Shown here piece after piece: positions 44,821 to 56,033 of a DNA stretch of 64,000 nucleotides. Source of the DNA: Polaromonas sp. (GTDB lineage: Bacteria; Pseudomonadota; Gammaproteobacteria; Burkholderiales; Burkholderiaceae_C); contig NZ_JAQSDN010000002.1 in assembly GCF_029945925.1 (NCBI RefSeq), positions 20,548 through 84,547 of the forward strand, given 5' to 3'. Numbering within the stretch: the stretch's first letter is position 1; each line of letters opens with the position of its first letter. The notes beneath the pieces were generated by a model that had not been told where the DNA came from, ran no database searches, and saw only the letters and a program-made list of their open reading frames with translations. Position numbers and translations under genes: made by a program.

Positions 44821-44874
44821 GCCGTTTTCCTCGTTCCGATTCGGGAAAACCTGAGGTGATCTACGGCATCTAAG

Positions 44875-44885
44875 TTGTATGATGA
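44875..44885. promoter_or_regulatory. Candidate second operator, overlapping the ltnD promoter
   Basis: TTGTATGATGA keeps the left half of TTGTACGACAA. Next to it lies TATAAA (44888-44893), a possible -10 on the plus strand. Binding here would block transcription of the operon. Confidence 0.4.
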
Positions 44886-45026
44886 CCATATAAATAAGTT
44901 GTCCATTCAGGGTCCTGTTGGCTTGCTGGCGTCTGCACGCCCTGGGCGTGCTTCATGGCGGCCGGCGCGGCGCCATGAATGGATGTGGCGGACTTCAAAA
45001 ATGACCTGGGCTGAAGGAGCGATGTG

Positions 45027-45917
45027 ATGAGTCTTGTGGCGGGTGTGATTGGCCTTGGTGCCATGGGCAGCGGCATGGCGCAATCCTTGCGCCGCGCCGG
45101 CTACCTCGTGCATGTGTTTGACGTGCGGCCGGAGGCGGCGCGGGCTTTTGCCGACGGCGGCGGTGTGGCCTGTGCCTCGCTGGCCGAGCTGGCGGCGGCC
45201 TGCGACGTGGTGGTGTCGGTGGTGGTCAATGCGGCGCAGACCGAGTCCGTGTTGTATGGCCCCGGTGGTTGTGCGGCGGCCATGAAGCCCGGCAGCGTGT
45301 TTGTGATGTGTTCCACGGTGGACGCGAACTGGTCCATGGCCCAGGAAAAACGCCTGGCCGACCTGGGCCTGCTCTACATCGACGCGCCGATCTCCGGCGG
45401 CGCCGCCAAAGCCGCCAGCGGCGAGATGACCATGATGACCTCCGGTGCGCCGGCAGCGTATGCCAAGGCCGAACCCGTGCTCAATGCCATGGCCGCCAAG
45501 GTCTACAAGCTCGGTGACGCGGCCGGTGCCGGCAGCAAGGTCAAGATCATCAACCAGTTGCTGGCTGGCGTGCATATCGCGGCCGCCGCCGAGGCGATGG
45601 CGCTGGGCCTGCGCGAAGGGGTGGACCCGGCCGCACTGTACGAGGTCATCACGCACAGCGCCGGCAACAGCTGGATGTTCGAAAACCGCATGGCCCATGT
45701 GCTGGCGGCCGACTACACGCCGCTGTCGGCCGTCGACATTTTTGTGAAGGACCTCGGCATCGTGCTCGACATGGCGCGCGCCAGCAAGTTTCCCTTGCCG
45801 CTGTCTTCGACGGCGCACCAGATGTTCATGCAGGCCTCGACGGCCGGTTTTGCGAAAGAGGACGACAGCGCGGTGATCAAGATCTTTCCGGGCATCGAGC
45901 TGCCGAAAAAGCCATGA
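45027..45917 (+). CDS. ltnD: L-threonate dehydrogenase
   Basis: 296 residues from ATG 45027 (AAGGAG eight bases upstream; GTG 45024 is next to it). It is a 3-hydroxyisobutyrate-dehydrogenase-type enzyme: VIGLGAMGSGMAQSLRRAG (NAD site), DAPISGGAAKAASGEMTMM (substrate site), and GAGSKVKIINQLLAG with the catalytic Lys. It oxidises L-threonate (or a close tetronate) to the 2-oxo acid. First gene of the catabolic operon; its stop overlaps the otnK start by four bases. Confidence 0.92.
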   Translation: MSLVAGVIGLGAMGSGMAQSLRRAGYLVHVFDVRPEAARAFADGGGVACASLAELAAACDVVVSVVVNAAQTESVLYGPGGCAAAMKPGSVFVMCSTVDANWSMAQEKRLADLGLLYIDAPISGGAAKAASGEMTMMTSGAPAAYAKAEPVLNAMAAKVYKLGDAAGAGSKVKIINQLLAGVHIAAAAEAMALGLREGVDPAALYEVITHSAGNSWMFENRMAHVLAADYTPLSAVDIFVKDLGIVLDMARASKFPLPLSSTAHQMFMQASTAGFAKEDDSAVIKIFPGIELPKKP

Positions 45918-47185
45918 AAAAAATAAGCCTGGGTTGTATCGCTGACGATTTCACCGGCGCGACAGACCTCGCCAACAACTTGGTGCGTGCCGGCATGCGT
46001 GTGGTGCAGACGATTGGCGTGCCGTCCGGACCGTTGGGCGCCGAGGTGGACGCCGTGGTGGTTGCGCTCAAATCGCGCACCGTGCCGCCAGCCCAGGCCG
46101 TCGCCGAATCGCTGGCGGCATTGGCCTGGCTTCAGGCCCAGGGCGCGCAGCAGATCTATTTCAAGTACTGCTCGACCTTCGACAGCACGGCCCGCGGCAA
46201 CATCGGTCCGGTGACCGAGGCGCTGATGGACGCGCTGAACACCGGCTTCACCATCGCCACCCCGGCCTTCCCAGACAACCAGCGCACGGTGTTCAAGGGT
46301 TACCTGTTTGTGGGCGATGTGCTGCTCAATGAAAGCGGCATGCAGAACCACCCGCTGACACCGATGGCGGACGCGAACCTGGTGCGGGTGCTGCAGTCGC
46401 AGACAAAACGGCGTGTCGGCCTGATCGACCACAAGGTGGTGGCGCGCGGCGCGGCGGCGGTGCGCGAGCGCATGGCGCAATTGCAAACCGAAGGTGTGGG
46501 GGTGGCGATCGTGGACGCGGTGTCCAACGAGGACCTGCTGCGCCTGGGCCCTGCGCTCAAAGACATGCCACTGGTGACGGCCGGCTCCGGCGTGGCCATC
46601 GGCTTGCCCGCCAACTTCGGCATCACGCCCTCGGATCAGGCCAGCCGTTTGCCGGCCGCCAGCGGCCTGCGGGCGGTGGTGTCGGGCAGTTGCTCGCTGG
46701 CGACGAATCGGCAGGTGCTGGACTTCATGAAGCAGGGCCATCCGGCGCTGGCGATCGACCCGCTGCGCATCGCCTCGGGCGCCGATGTCGCGGCCGAGGT
46801 GCTGGCCTGGGCTCAGCCGCTGCTGGCGCATGGGCCGGTGCTGGTGTATTCGACGGCTGACAGCGGCAACGTGAAGGCCGTGCAGGGCAGGCTCGGGGTG
46901 GAAGCCGCCGGCGCCCTGGTCGAAAACACACTGGCCGCGGTGGCGCGCGGCCTGGTGCAGCTGGGCGTGCGCCAGCTGGTGGTGGCCGGCGGTGAAACCT
47001 CGGGTGCCTGCGTGCAGGCGCTGGGCATCACGCAGATGCAGATCGGTCCGCAGATCGATCCCGGTGTGCCCTGGTGTCATGCCCTGTGCGAGCTTGCTCC
47101 GCAAGAAGGCCTGCACCTGACGCTGAAGTCGGGCAACTTCGGCACCGACGATTTCTTCACCAAAGCCTTTACGATGCGGTCATGA
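45914..47185 (+). CDS. otnK: 3-oxo-tetronate kinase (four-carbon acid sugar kinase family, DUF1537)
   Basis: 423 residues from ATG 45914. The N-terminal domain has the sugar-acid site LGCIADDFTGATDLANNLV and YFKYCSTFDSTARGNIGPV. The C-terminal nucleotide-binding domain has SGSCSLATNRQ and VVAGGETSGACVQALG. It phosphorylates 3-oxo-tetronate at C4 with ATP. DUF1537 was shown to be this kinase family. It is coupled by ATGA overlaps on both sides. Confidence 0.94.
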   Translation: MKKISLGCIADDFTGATDLANNLVRAGMRVVQTIGVPSGPLGAEVDAVVVALKSRTVPPAQAVAESLAALAWLQAQGAQQIYFKYCSTFDSTARGNIGPVTEALMDALNTGFTIATPAFPDNQRTVFKGYLFVGDVLLNESGMQNHPLTPMADANLVRVLQSQTKRRVGLIDHKVVARGAAAVRERMAQLQTEGVGVAIVDAVSNEDLLRLGPALKDMPLVTAGSGVAIGLPANFGITPSDQASRLPAASGLRAVVSGSCSLATNRQVLDFMKQGHPALAIDPLRIASGADVAAEVLAWAQPLLAHGPVLVYSTADSGNVKAVQGRLGVEAAGALVENTLAAVARGLVQLGVRQLVVAGGETSGACVQALGITQMQIGPQIDPGVPWCHALCELAPQEGLHLTLKSGNFGTDDFFTKAFTMRS

Positions 47186-47865
47186 CTGCATTCACCGAAA
47201 ACCAGGCCCGCGAAGAGATCTGCCGCGTTGGCAAAAGCCTGTTCGAGCGCGGTTATGTACATGCCACCGCCGGCAACATCAGCGTGCGGCTCGACGCCTC
47301 GGCGGGCGGTGGTTTCCTGATCACGCCGACCGACGCCTGTCTGGGTTTTCTGGACCCGGCGCGGCTGGCCCGGCTGGACGCCGATGCAAAGCAGCTCAGC
47401 GGCGACACCGCGAGCAAGACCATCGCGCTGCATGCCGGCATTTACGCGGCGGCCACGGCGTTTGACCCGGCGACGCGCTGCGTGATCCACACCCACAGCA
47501 CACATTGCGTGGCGCTGAGCCTGCGTGCCACCGGCGCGGAACTGCTGCCGGCGTTCACGCCTTATTTCGTGATGAAGGTCGGCCATGTGCCGGTCATCAG
47601 CTACCACCGCCCGGGTGACCCGGCGGCGGCGGCGTTGGTGGCCCAGGCCATCACGCGTTACGGCCGGCAGGGCACGCCGATACGTGCGGTGATGCTGGCG
47701 CGGCTGGGGCCCAATGTCTGGCACCACAGCCCGGCGGCGGCCATGGCCGTGCTGGAAGAACTCGAGGAAACCGCTCGACTGCTGTGCCTGTCGGGCGCGG
47801 CGCCCGATCCCCTGAGTGCTGCGCAAATCGAGGAGCTGCGGCAGACCTTCGGCGCTCCCTGGTAA
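47182..47865 (+). CDS. otnC: 3-oxo-tetronate 4-phosphate decarboxylase (class II aldolase fold)
   Basis: 227 residues from ATG 47182, overlapping the otnK stop by four bases. It shows the class II aldolase/adducin fold: RGYVHATAGNISVRLD, LITPTDACLGFLDP, CVIHTHSTHCVALS (two zinc His) and a third His in WHHSPAAAM. It decarboxylates 3-oxo-tetronate 4-phosphate to dihydroxyacetone phosphate. Context with DUF1537 and LtnD makes this call firm. Confidence 0.93.
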   Translation: MTAFTENQAREEICRVGKSLFERGYVHATAGNISVRLDASAGGGFLITPTDACLGFLDPARLARLDADAKQLSGDTASKTIALHAGIYAAATAFDPATRCVIHTHSTHCVALSLRATGAELLPAFTPYFVMKVGHVPVISYHRPGDPAAAALVAQAITRYGRQGTPIRAVMLARLGPNVWHHSPAAAMAVLEELEETARLLCLSGAAPDPLSAAQIEELRQTFGAPW

Positions 47866-47883
47866 GCCGTATTTACAGTCAAA

Positions 47884-47934
47884 TAGGCCTGTAGCCCTTT
47901 ATCCACCTGCGCAAGCAGCTATCGATTAAATAGC
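47884..47934 (-). repeat. GCTAT/ATAGC dispersed element, copy 11, inside the tetronate operon
   Basis: In reverse orientation it reads GGCCTGTAGCCC, CTGCGCAAGCAGCTATCGATTAAATAGC with intact 5-bp arms, split here for clarity. It lies in the 97-base gap between otnC and otnI. Confidence 0.85.
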
Positions 47935-47962
47935 ATTTTCAAGACCTCTCCAAAGAACAGCC

Positions 47963-48796
47963 ATGCCTAAATTCGCCGCCAACCTGTCCATGATGTACCC
48001 CGAGTTGCCGTTTCTGGACCGCTTCGAGGCGGCCGCGAAAGATGGCTTCAGGGCCGTGGAGTTTCTTTTTCCTTATGCCTTCAGCAAGGATGAACTGGCC
48101 GCACGCCTGAGGGGCAACGGCCTGCAGCAGGTGCTGTTCAACGCGCCCCCAGGCGGCACCGATGCGGCATCGATTGCCCACGCCTGGGACCAGGCCGGCG
48201 ACAAGGGCACGGCCGCCGTGCCCGGTCGTGAGGCGGAATTCCGCGCCGGTGTGTTGCTGGCTCTCGACTACGCCGAGGCGCTGGACTGCCCGCGCATTCA
48301 CCTCATGGCCGGCCTGGTCGCCGCAGGGCAGGAACGCGGGGACCTGCGGCCGGCCTATGTGGCCAACCTGCGCTGGGCGGCAGCCGAGGCGGCGAAACAC
48401 GGGCGTGACGTGTTGGTCGAGCCCATCAATACGCGCGATGTGCCGCGTTTCTTTTTGAACCGGCAGGACCATGCGCACGAGATCGTGGCCGAGGTCGGCG
48501 CGCCCAACCTCAAGGTGCAGATGGACCTGTACCACTGCCAGATCGTCGAGGGGGATGTGGCCACCAAGATCCGCCACTACCTGCCGACGGGGGCCGTCGG
48601 CCATTTCCAGATCGCCGGTGTGCCCGAGCGGCACGAGCCCGACATCGGGGAGCTCAACTACCCGTATCTGTTCGCTGTGATCGACGAGGTGTCCGCGGCC
48701 TGCGGCTGGGACGGCTGGACAGGCTGCGAGTACAGGCCGAAAAAGGGCGGCCAGCCCGGTGGCACGTCGGCAGGTCTCGGCTGGCTGCCGCGCTGA
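47963..48796 (+). CDS. otnI: 2-oxo-tetronate isomerase (hydroxypyruvate isomerase family)
   Basis: 277 residues from ATG 47963. It is a TIM-barrel of the Hyi/OtnI type: [28 protein letters not shown] ([12 protein letters not shown]), [17 protein letters not shown] (metal Glu), [14 protein letters not shown] and [13 protein letters not shown] ending (CEYRPKKGG). It converts 2-oxo-tetronate to 3-oxo-tetronate, the substrate of OtnK. It is separated from otnC by a repeat element, so read-through of that element is needed if there is one transcript. Confidence 0.93.
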   Translation: MPKFAANLSMMYPELPFLDRFEAAAKDGFRAVEFLFPYAFSKDELAARLRGNGLQQVLFNAPPGGTDAASIAHAWDQAGDKGTAAVPGREAEFRAGVLLALDYAEALDCPRIHLMAGLVAAGQERGDLRPAYVANLRWAAAEAAKHGRDVLVEPINTRDVPRFFLNRQDHAHEIVAEVGAPNLKVQMDLYHCQIVEGDVATKIRHYLPTGAVGHFQIAGVPERHEPDIGELNYPYLFAVIDEVSAACGWDGWTGCEYRPKKGGQPGGTSAGLGWLPR

Positions 48797-48826
48797 CCGC
48801 TACCGGCGCGGCTTCCCGCTGAAACC

Positions 48827-49480
48827 TTAAAAACGGATGCCGGCGGGATTGCTCGGCGGGGGTGTCACCGGGGTGGACGGTGCGGCCGGTGTTGCGGGCC
48901 GCGCTACCGTGGTGGTGCCCGGTGCGGGCGTGGGCGCCACCGTCACCAGGGGGGTGGCCGGCGCCTGGCGGTAGCTGGCCGGCAGCACTGACGATTTGGG
49001 GTAACCCGCCGCGTCGAGGAACTGCGTCCACTCCGCATCCGAGAAACCCTTGAGTTGCTGGCTGCCTATGGTCAGAAAGGGGAGGGAGTTGTCGCCGCTG
49101 ATGCGCTGCAGCGCCTGCGCGTCTTCGTTTGTCGCAATGGTTTTTTCGGCGAACGGCACGCCCCGGGTGGTCAGCAGGGAACGGGCCGAGGCGCAGGGGC
49201 CGCAGTTCTCGCCCGAATACAGCGTGACCGGGTACTGGCCTGCCACCTTGCGCAACTCAAACGGCAGCGAGGCCGTGGCGATGCCGCGGGCACCGTCGGC
49301 GCCGGCCGCCGTCACCTTGGCATTGCTTGCGGCCGGCGGCGGCTTGTCGGAAAAGGTGACCTTGCCGTCCGGACCGACGATGCGGTAGACGGGCTGGGCC
49401 TGGGAAAGAGAAGAAAATGTGCCGGCAGCCAACGCCACCAGGGCGCCAACTGCTGCAAATTTGATAGCGTGCGAGGTCAT
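48827..49480 (-). CDS. Exported DUF4124 / glutaredoxin-like protein
   Basis: 217 residues from ATG at 49480. A signal peptide (FAAVGALVALAAGTFSSLSQA) is followed by DUF4124 (VYRIVGPDGKVTFSDKPPP). Then a thioredoxin-fold glutaredoxin domain has VTLYSGENCGPCASAR (active CGPC), GVPFAEKTI and SLPFLTIGSQQLKGFSD. The C-terminal 50 residues are Pro/Thr-rich and disordered. It probably acts as a periplasmic thiol protein. Its first codons contain GCTATCAAATTT, which looks like the edge of a GCTAT/ATAGC element. Confidence 0.88.
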   Translation of the reverse strand: MTSHAIKFAAVGALVALAAGTFSSLSQAQPVYRIVGPDGKVTFSDKPPPAASNAKVTAAGADGARGIATASLPFELRKVAGQYPVTLYSGENCGPCASARSLLTTRGVPFAEKTIATNEDAQALQRISGDNSLPFLTIGSQQLKGFSDAEWTQFLDAAGYPKSSVLPASYRQAPATPLVTVAPTPAPGTTTVARPATPAAPSTPVTPPPSNPAGIRF

Positions 49481-49502
49481 ACATCACTCCGTTTGAGGTC
49501 AC

Positions 49503-51593
49503 TCATGCCATGCCCTGGTGCCGCAGCAGCGCGTCGATGGAAGGCTCGCGGCCACGGAAGGCCTTGAACGATTCCATCGCCGGGCGGCTGCCACCGGCCT
49601 CCAGAATGGCCTGGCGATATTTTCTGCCAGTTTCCAGACTAACGGGGCTGGACCCGGCAGCGGCGTCGGTGTTTATACCTGTCGGTGTGGCGCTTTGTGC
49701 ACTTTCCTCGAAGGCCGCGTAGGCGTCTGCAGAGAGGACTTCGGCCCATTTGTAGCTGTAGTACCCGGCCGCATAACCGCCGGAAAAAATGTGACTGAAT
49801 GTATGCGCCGTGCGGCTGTAGGGCGGCGGGGTGATCACGGCGTATTCCTCGCGCACGCCGGCCAGCAGCGCCATCACGTCGCCGCCCGGTTGCCACTCGG
49901 TATGCAGCAGCATGTCGAACAGCGAAAACTCGATCTGGCGCAGGGTCTGCATGCCGCTCTGGAAGTTTTTGGCCGCCAGCATCCGGTCGAACAGGGCGCG
50001 CGGAAGCGGCTCACCGGTGTCCACATGGGCGGTCATGTGTTTGAGCACATCCCATTCCCAGCAGAAGTTTTCCATGAACTGGCTGGGCAGCTCGACCGCG
50101 TCCCATTCGACGCCGCTGATGCCCGAGACATCGCGCTCGTTGACCTGGGTCAGCATGTGGTGCAGGCCGTGGCCGAACTCGTGGAACAACGTGGTCACGT
50201 CGTCATGGGTCAGCAGGGCGGGCTTGCCGCCCACGCCGTCGGCAAAGTTGCAGACCAGGTGGGCCACCGGGGTTTGCAGCGTGCCGGTGTCGGGGCGCAG
50301 CCAGCGGGCGCGCACATCGTCCATCCAGGCGCCGCCGCGTTTGCCGGTGCGCGCCGGGCGGTCCAGGTAAAACTGGCCGACCAGTTGCCCGTCGCGCTCG
50401 ATGCGGTAAAACTCGACGCCGGGCTTCCACACAGGCGCCGTGTCGGGGCGGATCGTCACCTCGAACAGTGTTTCGACAATCCTGAACAGGCCGCCCAGCA
50501 CCTTGGGGGCGGTGAAGTACTGCTTGACTTCCTGTTCGCTGAAGGCGTAACGCGCTTCCTTGAGCTTTTCGCCGATCCAGGTGAAGTCCCAGGGCTGCGG
50601 GTCTTTCAGGCCCAGCTTTTCCGCGGCAAAGGTGCGCAGATCGGCCACGTCCTTGAGGCCGTAGGGTTTTGCGCGCTGCCCGAGGTCGCGCAGGAAGCTG
50701 ATGACCTGGTCCGGCGAATCGGCCATCTTGGGGACCACCGAGACCTCGCCGAAATTGCGGTAGCCGAGCAACTGCGCCTCCTCGCGCCGCAGCGCGAGGA
50801 TTTCCTGCATCACGGCGCTGTTGTCGAAGCGGCTGAACTCCGGCGGCGACTGCTCACTGGCGCGCGTGTTGTAGGCCTTGTACAGGGTTTCGCGCAAGGC
50901 GGAACTGTCGGCAAACTGCATGACGGGCAGGTAGCAGGGCATCTTGAGCGTGAGCTTGTAACCCTCCTTGCCCTCGGCTTCGGCCTGTGCGCGCGCCGTC
51001 TGGACCACGTCGGCCGGCACACCGGCGAGTTCGTCTTCCCTGGCGTAGTAGGCATAAGCGTCGGTGGCGTCGAGCGCGTTTTCGCTGAATTTCTGGCTCA
51101 GTTCGGCCTGGCGCTCCTGGATGGCGGCAAACCGTTCCTTGGCCGCACCTACCAGCTCGGCACCCGAGAGCACGAAGTTGCGCACGGCATTCTTGTGCGC
51201 CTGGCGCTGCTCGGGGTTCAGCGATGCCACATCGATGGCCTTGTATTTGGCGTAAAGCCGTTCGTCGGCGCCCAGGCGGGTCCAGAACTCGGTGACGCGG
51301 GGCAGGGCGGCGTTGTAGGCGGCGCGTAATTCGGGGGTGTCCGCCACGCTGTTGAGGTGGCTGACCGCGCCCCAGGCCCGGCCCAGGTTTTCGGTGGCCA
51401 CGTCCAGCACGCCGGCAATGTCTGCCCAGCGTGCCGGAAACTCCGGCGCGGTGACGCGTTCCAGCGCTGTTTCGGCCTGTGCCAGCAACACGTCGACTGC
51501 AGGGCCCACATGCTCGGGCGCGATGCGGTCAAACAGGGGAAGGCCGGAAAAATCGAGAAGCGGGTTGGAGGCGGTCAAAGTGGTCATGTCCAT
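49503..51593 (-). CDS. prlC: Oligopeptidase A (M3 metallopeptidase)
   Basis: 696 residues from ATG at 51593 (a second ATG at 51587). The zinc motif is TLFHEFGHGLHHML, with the downstream Glu in SGVEWDAVELPSQFMENF. It has the M3 helical start and QIEFSLFDMLLH near the end. PrlC cleaves signal-peptide fragments and other oligopeptides in the cytoplasm. Near the C-terminus, between AFEESAQ and LETGRKYRQ, it has about 15-20 residues (TPTGINTDAAAGSSP) that I do not expect from E. coli PrlC. The extra loop may be a local insertion. Confidence 0.94.
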   Translation of the reverse strand: MDMTTLTASNPLLDFSGLPLFDRIAPEHVGPAVDVLLAQAETALERVTAPEFPARWADIAGVLDVATENLGRAWGAVSHLNSVADTPELRAAYNAALPRVTEFWTRLGADERLYAKYKAIDVASLNPEQRQAHKNAVRNFVLSGAELVGAAKERFAAIQERQAELSQKFSENALDATDAYAYYAREDELAGVPADVVQTARAQAEAEGKEGYKLTLKMPCYLPVMQFADSSALRETLYKAYNTRASEQSPPEFSRFDNSAVMQEILALRREEAQLLGYRNFGEVSVVPKMADSPDQVISFLRDLGQRAKPYGLKDVADLRTFAAEKLGLKDPQPWDFTWIGEKLKEARYAFSEQEVKQYFTAPKVLGGLFRIVETLFEVTIRPDTAPVWKPGVEFYRIERDGQLVGQFYLDRPARTGKRGGAWMDDVRARWLRPDTGTLQTPVAHLVCNFADGVGGKPALLTHDDVTTLFHEFGHGLHHMLTQVNERDVSGISGVEWDAVELPSQFMENFCWEWDVLKHMTAHVDTGEPLPRALFDRMLAAKNFQSGMQTLRQIEFSLFDMLLHTEWQPGGDVMALLAGVREEYAVITPPPYSRTAHTFSHIFSGGYAAGYYSYKWAEVLSADAYAAFEESAQSATPTGINTDAAAGSSPVSLETGRKYRQAILEAGGSRPAMESFKAFRGREPSIDALLRHQGMA

Positions 51594-51717
51594 CAGTTGT
51601 GGGCGCAGGCACCCGATCTAAAGGGGGACGCGCGGGACAAAAGAAGGAAAGTGCCGCGCTGGCCAGGCCAAGGGGCCGGGGGCCGGGCGGATCACGCCGG
51701 CGTGTTGGCTCAGCTTC

Positions 51718-52194
51718 TCAGCCCTGGGCGCGTTTCTTGGCGCTTTGCTGCTTTTTCGGTTTCGCACGTTTGACGGTGCCGCCCGGCGTCAGGCGCTGGT
51801 TGCCCAGCACGCGCAGGGTTTTGACTTCGGGACGCTGGCCGTAACGCGCGCTGTTTTTCAGCACCTTGACGTCGCGCGGGCCGGGCATGCGGTCCTCGTT
51901 GACCTTTTTTTCCTTTTCAGGCATCGGGCGCCAGAGCACCAGCAGCTTGCCGATGTGCTGGATGGGTGCCGCGCCGAGTTCGTCGGCCAGGGCCTGGAAC
52001 ATGGCTTCGCGTGCGGGCCGGTCGTCCGACTGCACACGCACCTTGATCAGGCCGTGCGCCTTCAGGGCCAGGTCGATTTCCCTTTTGACAGCGGCGGTCA
52101 GGCCGTCCGAGCCGACCATCACGACGGGGTCCAGGTGGTGCGCATCGGCGCGGTGGTCTTTGCGCTGGGCAGGGGTAAGTAGTATTTGAGCCAT
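51718..52194 (-). CDS. yhbY: YhbY/CRM-domain RNA-binding protein
   Basis: 158 residues from ATG at 52194. The N-terminal 95 residues are a CRM domain: LTPAQRKDHRADAHHLDPVVMVG, LKAHGLIKVRVQ and GKLLVLWRP with the GxxL core. It binds pre-50S ribosomal particles in E. coli. The extra 60 C-terminal residues are basic (GGTVKRAKPKKQQSAKKRAQG). It is divergent from rlmE, as in many proteobacteria, with an 89-base gap. Confidence 0.93.
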   Translation of the reverse strand: MAQILLTPAQRKDHRADAHHLDPVVMVGSDGLTAAVKREIDLALKAHGLIKVRVQSDDRPAREAMFQALADELGAAPIQHIGKLLVLWRPMPEKEKKVNEDRMPGPRDVKVLKNSARYGQRPEVKTLRVLGNQRLTPGGTVKRAKPKKQQSAKKRAQG

Positions 52195-52283
52195 ACCCTG
52201 ATTATCCTAGAAGCCGCCGCTGCCGTTGATTTATCGTTGGGGATGCCGCAGCGCCCGGGATTCGGTAAGAGGACAATACGGGC

Positions 52284-52961
52284 ATGAAAGTAAAAACCCA
52301 AAGCAAAAAGGTCAACAAAGCGTGGCTGAATGACCACGTCAACGATACCTACGTCAAGCTGGCCAAAAGAGAGGGTTACCGGGCCCGGGCTGCCTACAAG
52401 CTCAAGGAAATCGACGAAATGCTGGGCCTGATCAAGCCCGGCTACTGTGTGGTGGACCTGGGCAGCGTGCCGGGCGCCTGGAGCCAGTACGCGCGCCGCA
52501 AGCTCTCGCCATCGGGCGCGGCTGCCGGCGAACTCAACGGGCGCATCATTGCGCTGGACATCCTGCCGATGGACCCGGTCGAGGGGGTGGTGTTCATCCA
52601 GGGGGACTTCCGGGAACCGGAGGTGCTCCAGATTCTGGAGCAGACTCTGGCCGCGGACAAAGGCTTTACCAAGGTTGATGTGGTGATTTCCGACATGGCG
52701 CCGAACCTGTCGGGCATTGAATCGGCCGACGCCGCCCGCATTGCCCACCTGGTGGAACTGGCGGTGGATTTTTCCGTGCAGCACCTCAAACCCGAGGGCG
52801 CGCTGGTCGTCAAGCTGTTCCATGGTGGCGCCTACAGCCCGCTGGTCAAGCTGTTCAAGGAGACCTTCAAGGTGGTCAAACCCATCAAACCCAAGGCTTC
52901 GCGTTCGGAGTCGTCGGAAACCTTTCTGGTCGGCATGGGTCTTAAAAACAGGCCGGCCTAA
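52284..52961 (+). CDS. rlmE: 23S rRNA (uridine-2'-O)-methyltransferase E
   Basis: 225 residues from ATG 52284. It is an FtsJ-type methyltransferase: [14 protein letters not shown] (catalytic Lys), [15 protein letters not shown] (SAM site), [26 protein letters not shown] (catalytic Asp) and ALVVKLFHG (catalytic Lys). It modifies U2552 of 23S rRNA during late 50S assembly. It is followed by ftsH after 142 bases, the standard order. Confidence 0.96.
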   Translation: MKVKTQSKKVNKAWLNDHVNDTYVKLAKREGYRARAAYKLKEIDEMLGLIKPGYCVVDLGSVPGAWSQYARRKLSPSGAAAGELNGRIIALDILPMDPVEGVVFIQGDFREPEVLQILEQTLAADKGFTKVDVVISDMAPNLSGIESADAARIAHLVELAVDFSVQHLKPEGALVVKLFHGGAYSPLVKLFKETFKVVKPIKPKASRSESSETFLVGMGLKNRPA

Positions 52962-53103
52962 ACGGCCTGAACTTGCTGAAACGCAATAAATACCGCAATC
53001 CCGCTTCAAACCAAGGGATGTCCCGGGCTTGTTATGCGGCTTTCGCCCTTGAAACGCCTAAAATCAGGCGCATGTGCCTTGTGTACCTCTATCGGAGACA
53101 TCC

Positions 53104-55026
<1,923 letters not shown>

Positions 55027-55046
55027 GCGCCTCCATCCACATGACA

Positions 55047-55069
55047 ACCGGGGCACGTCCCCGGTTTTT
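55047..55069 (+). terminator. Rho-independent terminator after ftsH
   Basis: ACCGGGG pairs with CCCCGGT around CACGT, followed by five T in a row counting the last stem base. It lies 21 bases after the ftsH stop and 21 bases before folP, so part of the transcription may read on into folP. Confidence 0.9.
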
Positions 55070-55089
55070 CTTTGGCTCGACAATACCCA

Positions 55090-55983
55090 ATGCTCTGGCA
55101 AACCTCGCGCTTTCAAATCGACCTTGACCAGCCCCGCGTGATGGGCATCGTCAACGTCACGCCGGATTCATTCTCGGACGGCGGCAAATACTTCTCGGCG
55201 GAAGGCGCGCAGCGGTCCGCGTTTGCGCATTGCGAGCAGCTCGTCAAGGACGGTGCCGGCATGCTGGACATCGGCGGGGAGTCCACCCGTCCCGGCGCGC
55301 CGCCGGTGCCGCTGGATGAGGAACTCGCGCGTGTGTTGCCGGTGGTGCGCCATGCGGTGACCCTGGGCGTGCCGGTATCGGTGGATACCTACAAGCCCGA
55401 AGTCATGTCCGCCGTGCTGGACCTGGGGGCCGACATCATCAATGACATCTGGGCGCTGCGCCAGCCCGGCGCAGCCGCCGTCGTGGCCGCGCATCCCACG
55501 TGTGGTGTTTGCCTGATGCACATGCACCGGGAGCCGCAGACCATGCAGGCTGCGCCCATGGAGGGCGACGTGGTGCCGCAGGTGCTGGCTTTCCTGGCGC
55601 AGGCGGCGGCCGAGTTGCGCGCACTGGGCGTTGCTGCGAGCCGAATCACTCTGGATCCGGGCATCGGTTTCGGCAAGACCGTGGCCCAGAATTTCGCCTT
55701 GCTGGCGCGCCAGCACGAGCTGCTGGCGGCCGGTTACCCGCTGCTGGCCGGCTGGTCGCGCAAGTCCTCGCTGGCCGCCGTGAGCAGCAGTTCCCTGGCG
55801 CAGGTGGCCCAGCTCGACATCATCGACCGCATGGTGCCCAGCGTTACCGCCGCCGTGCTGGCCGTGGACCGCGGTGCGCGGGTGGTGCGTGTGCACGATG
55901 TGCGCGAAACCGTGCAGGCCCTGAAGGTCTGGGTGGCTGCCACGGCGCCGCAGCCTACAGGCGGGCAGGTCGGCGCACCGTAG
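55090..55983 (+). CDS. folP: Dihydropteroate synthase
   Basis: 297 residues from ATG 55090. Family blocks: [73 protein letters not shown] and LLAGWSRKS. It joins p-aminobenzoate and dihydropterin diphosphate in folate synthesis and is the sulfonamide target. It is followed by glmM after 50 bases. Confidence 0.96.
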   Translation: MLWQTSRFQIDLDQPRVMGIVNVTPDSFSDGGKYFSAEGAQRSAFAHCEQLVKDGAGMLDIGGESTRPGAPPVPLDEELARVLPVVRHAVTLGVPVSVDTYKPEVMSAVLDLGADIINDIWALRQPGAAAVVAAHPTCGVCLMHMHREPQTMQAAPMEGDVVPQVLAFLAQAAAELRALGVAASRITLDPGIGFGKTVAQNFALLARQHELLAAGYPLLAGWSRKSSLAAVSSSSLAQVAQLDIIDRMVPSVTAAVLAVDRGARVVRVHDVRETVQALKVWVAATAPQPTGGQVGAP

Positions 55984-56033
55984 AATTTCCGCTCGCGGCA
56001 ACATCGAAACAGAACATCCCGGGACATCCATCC

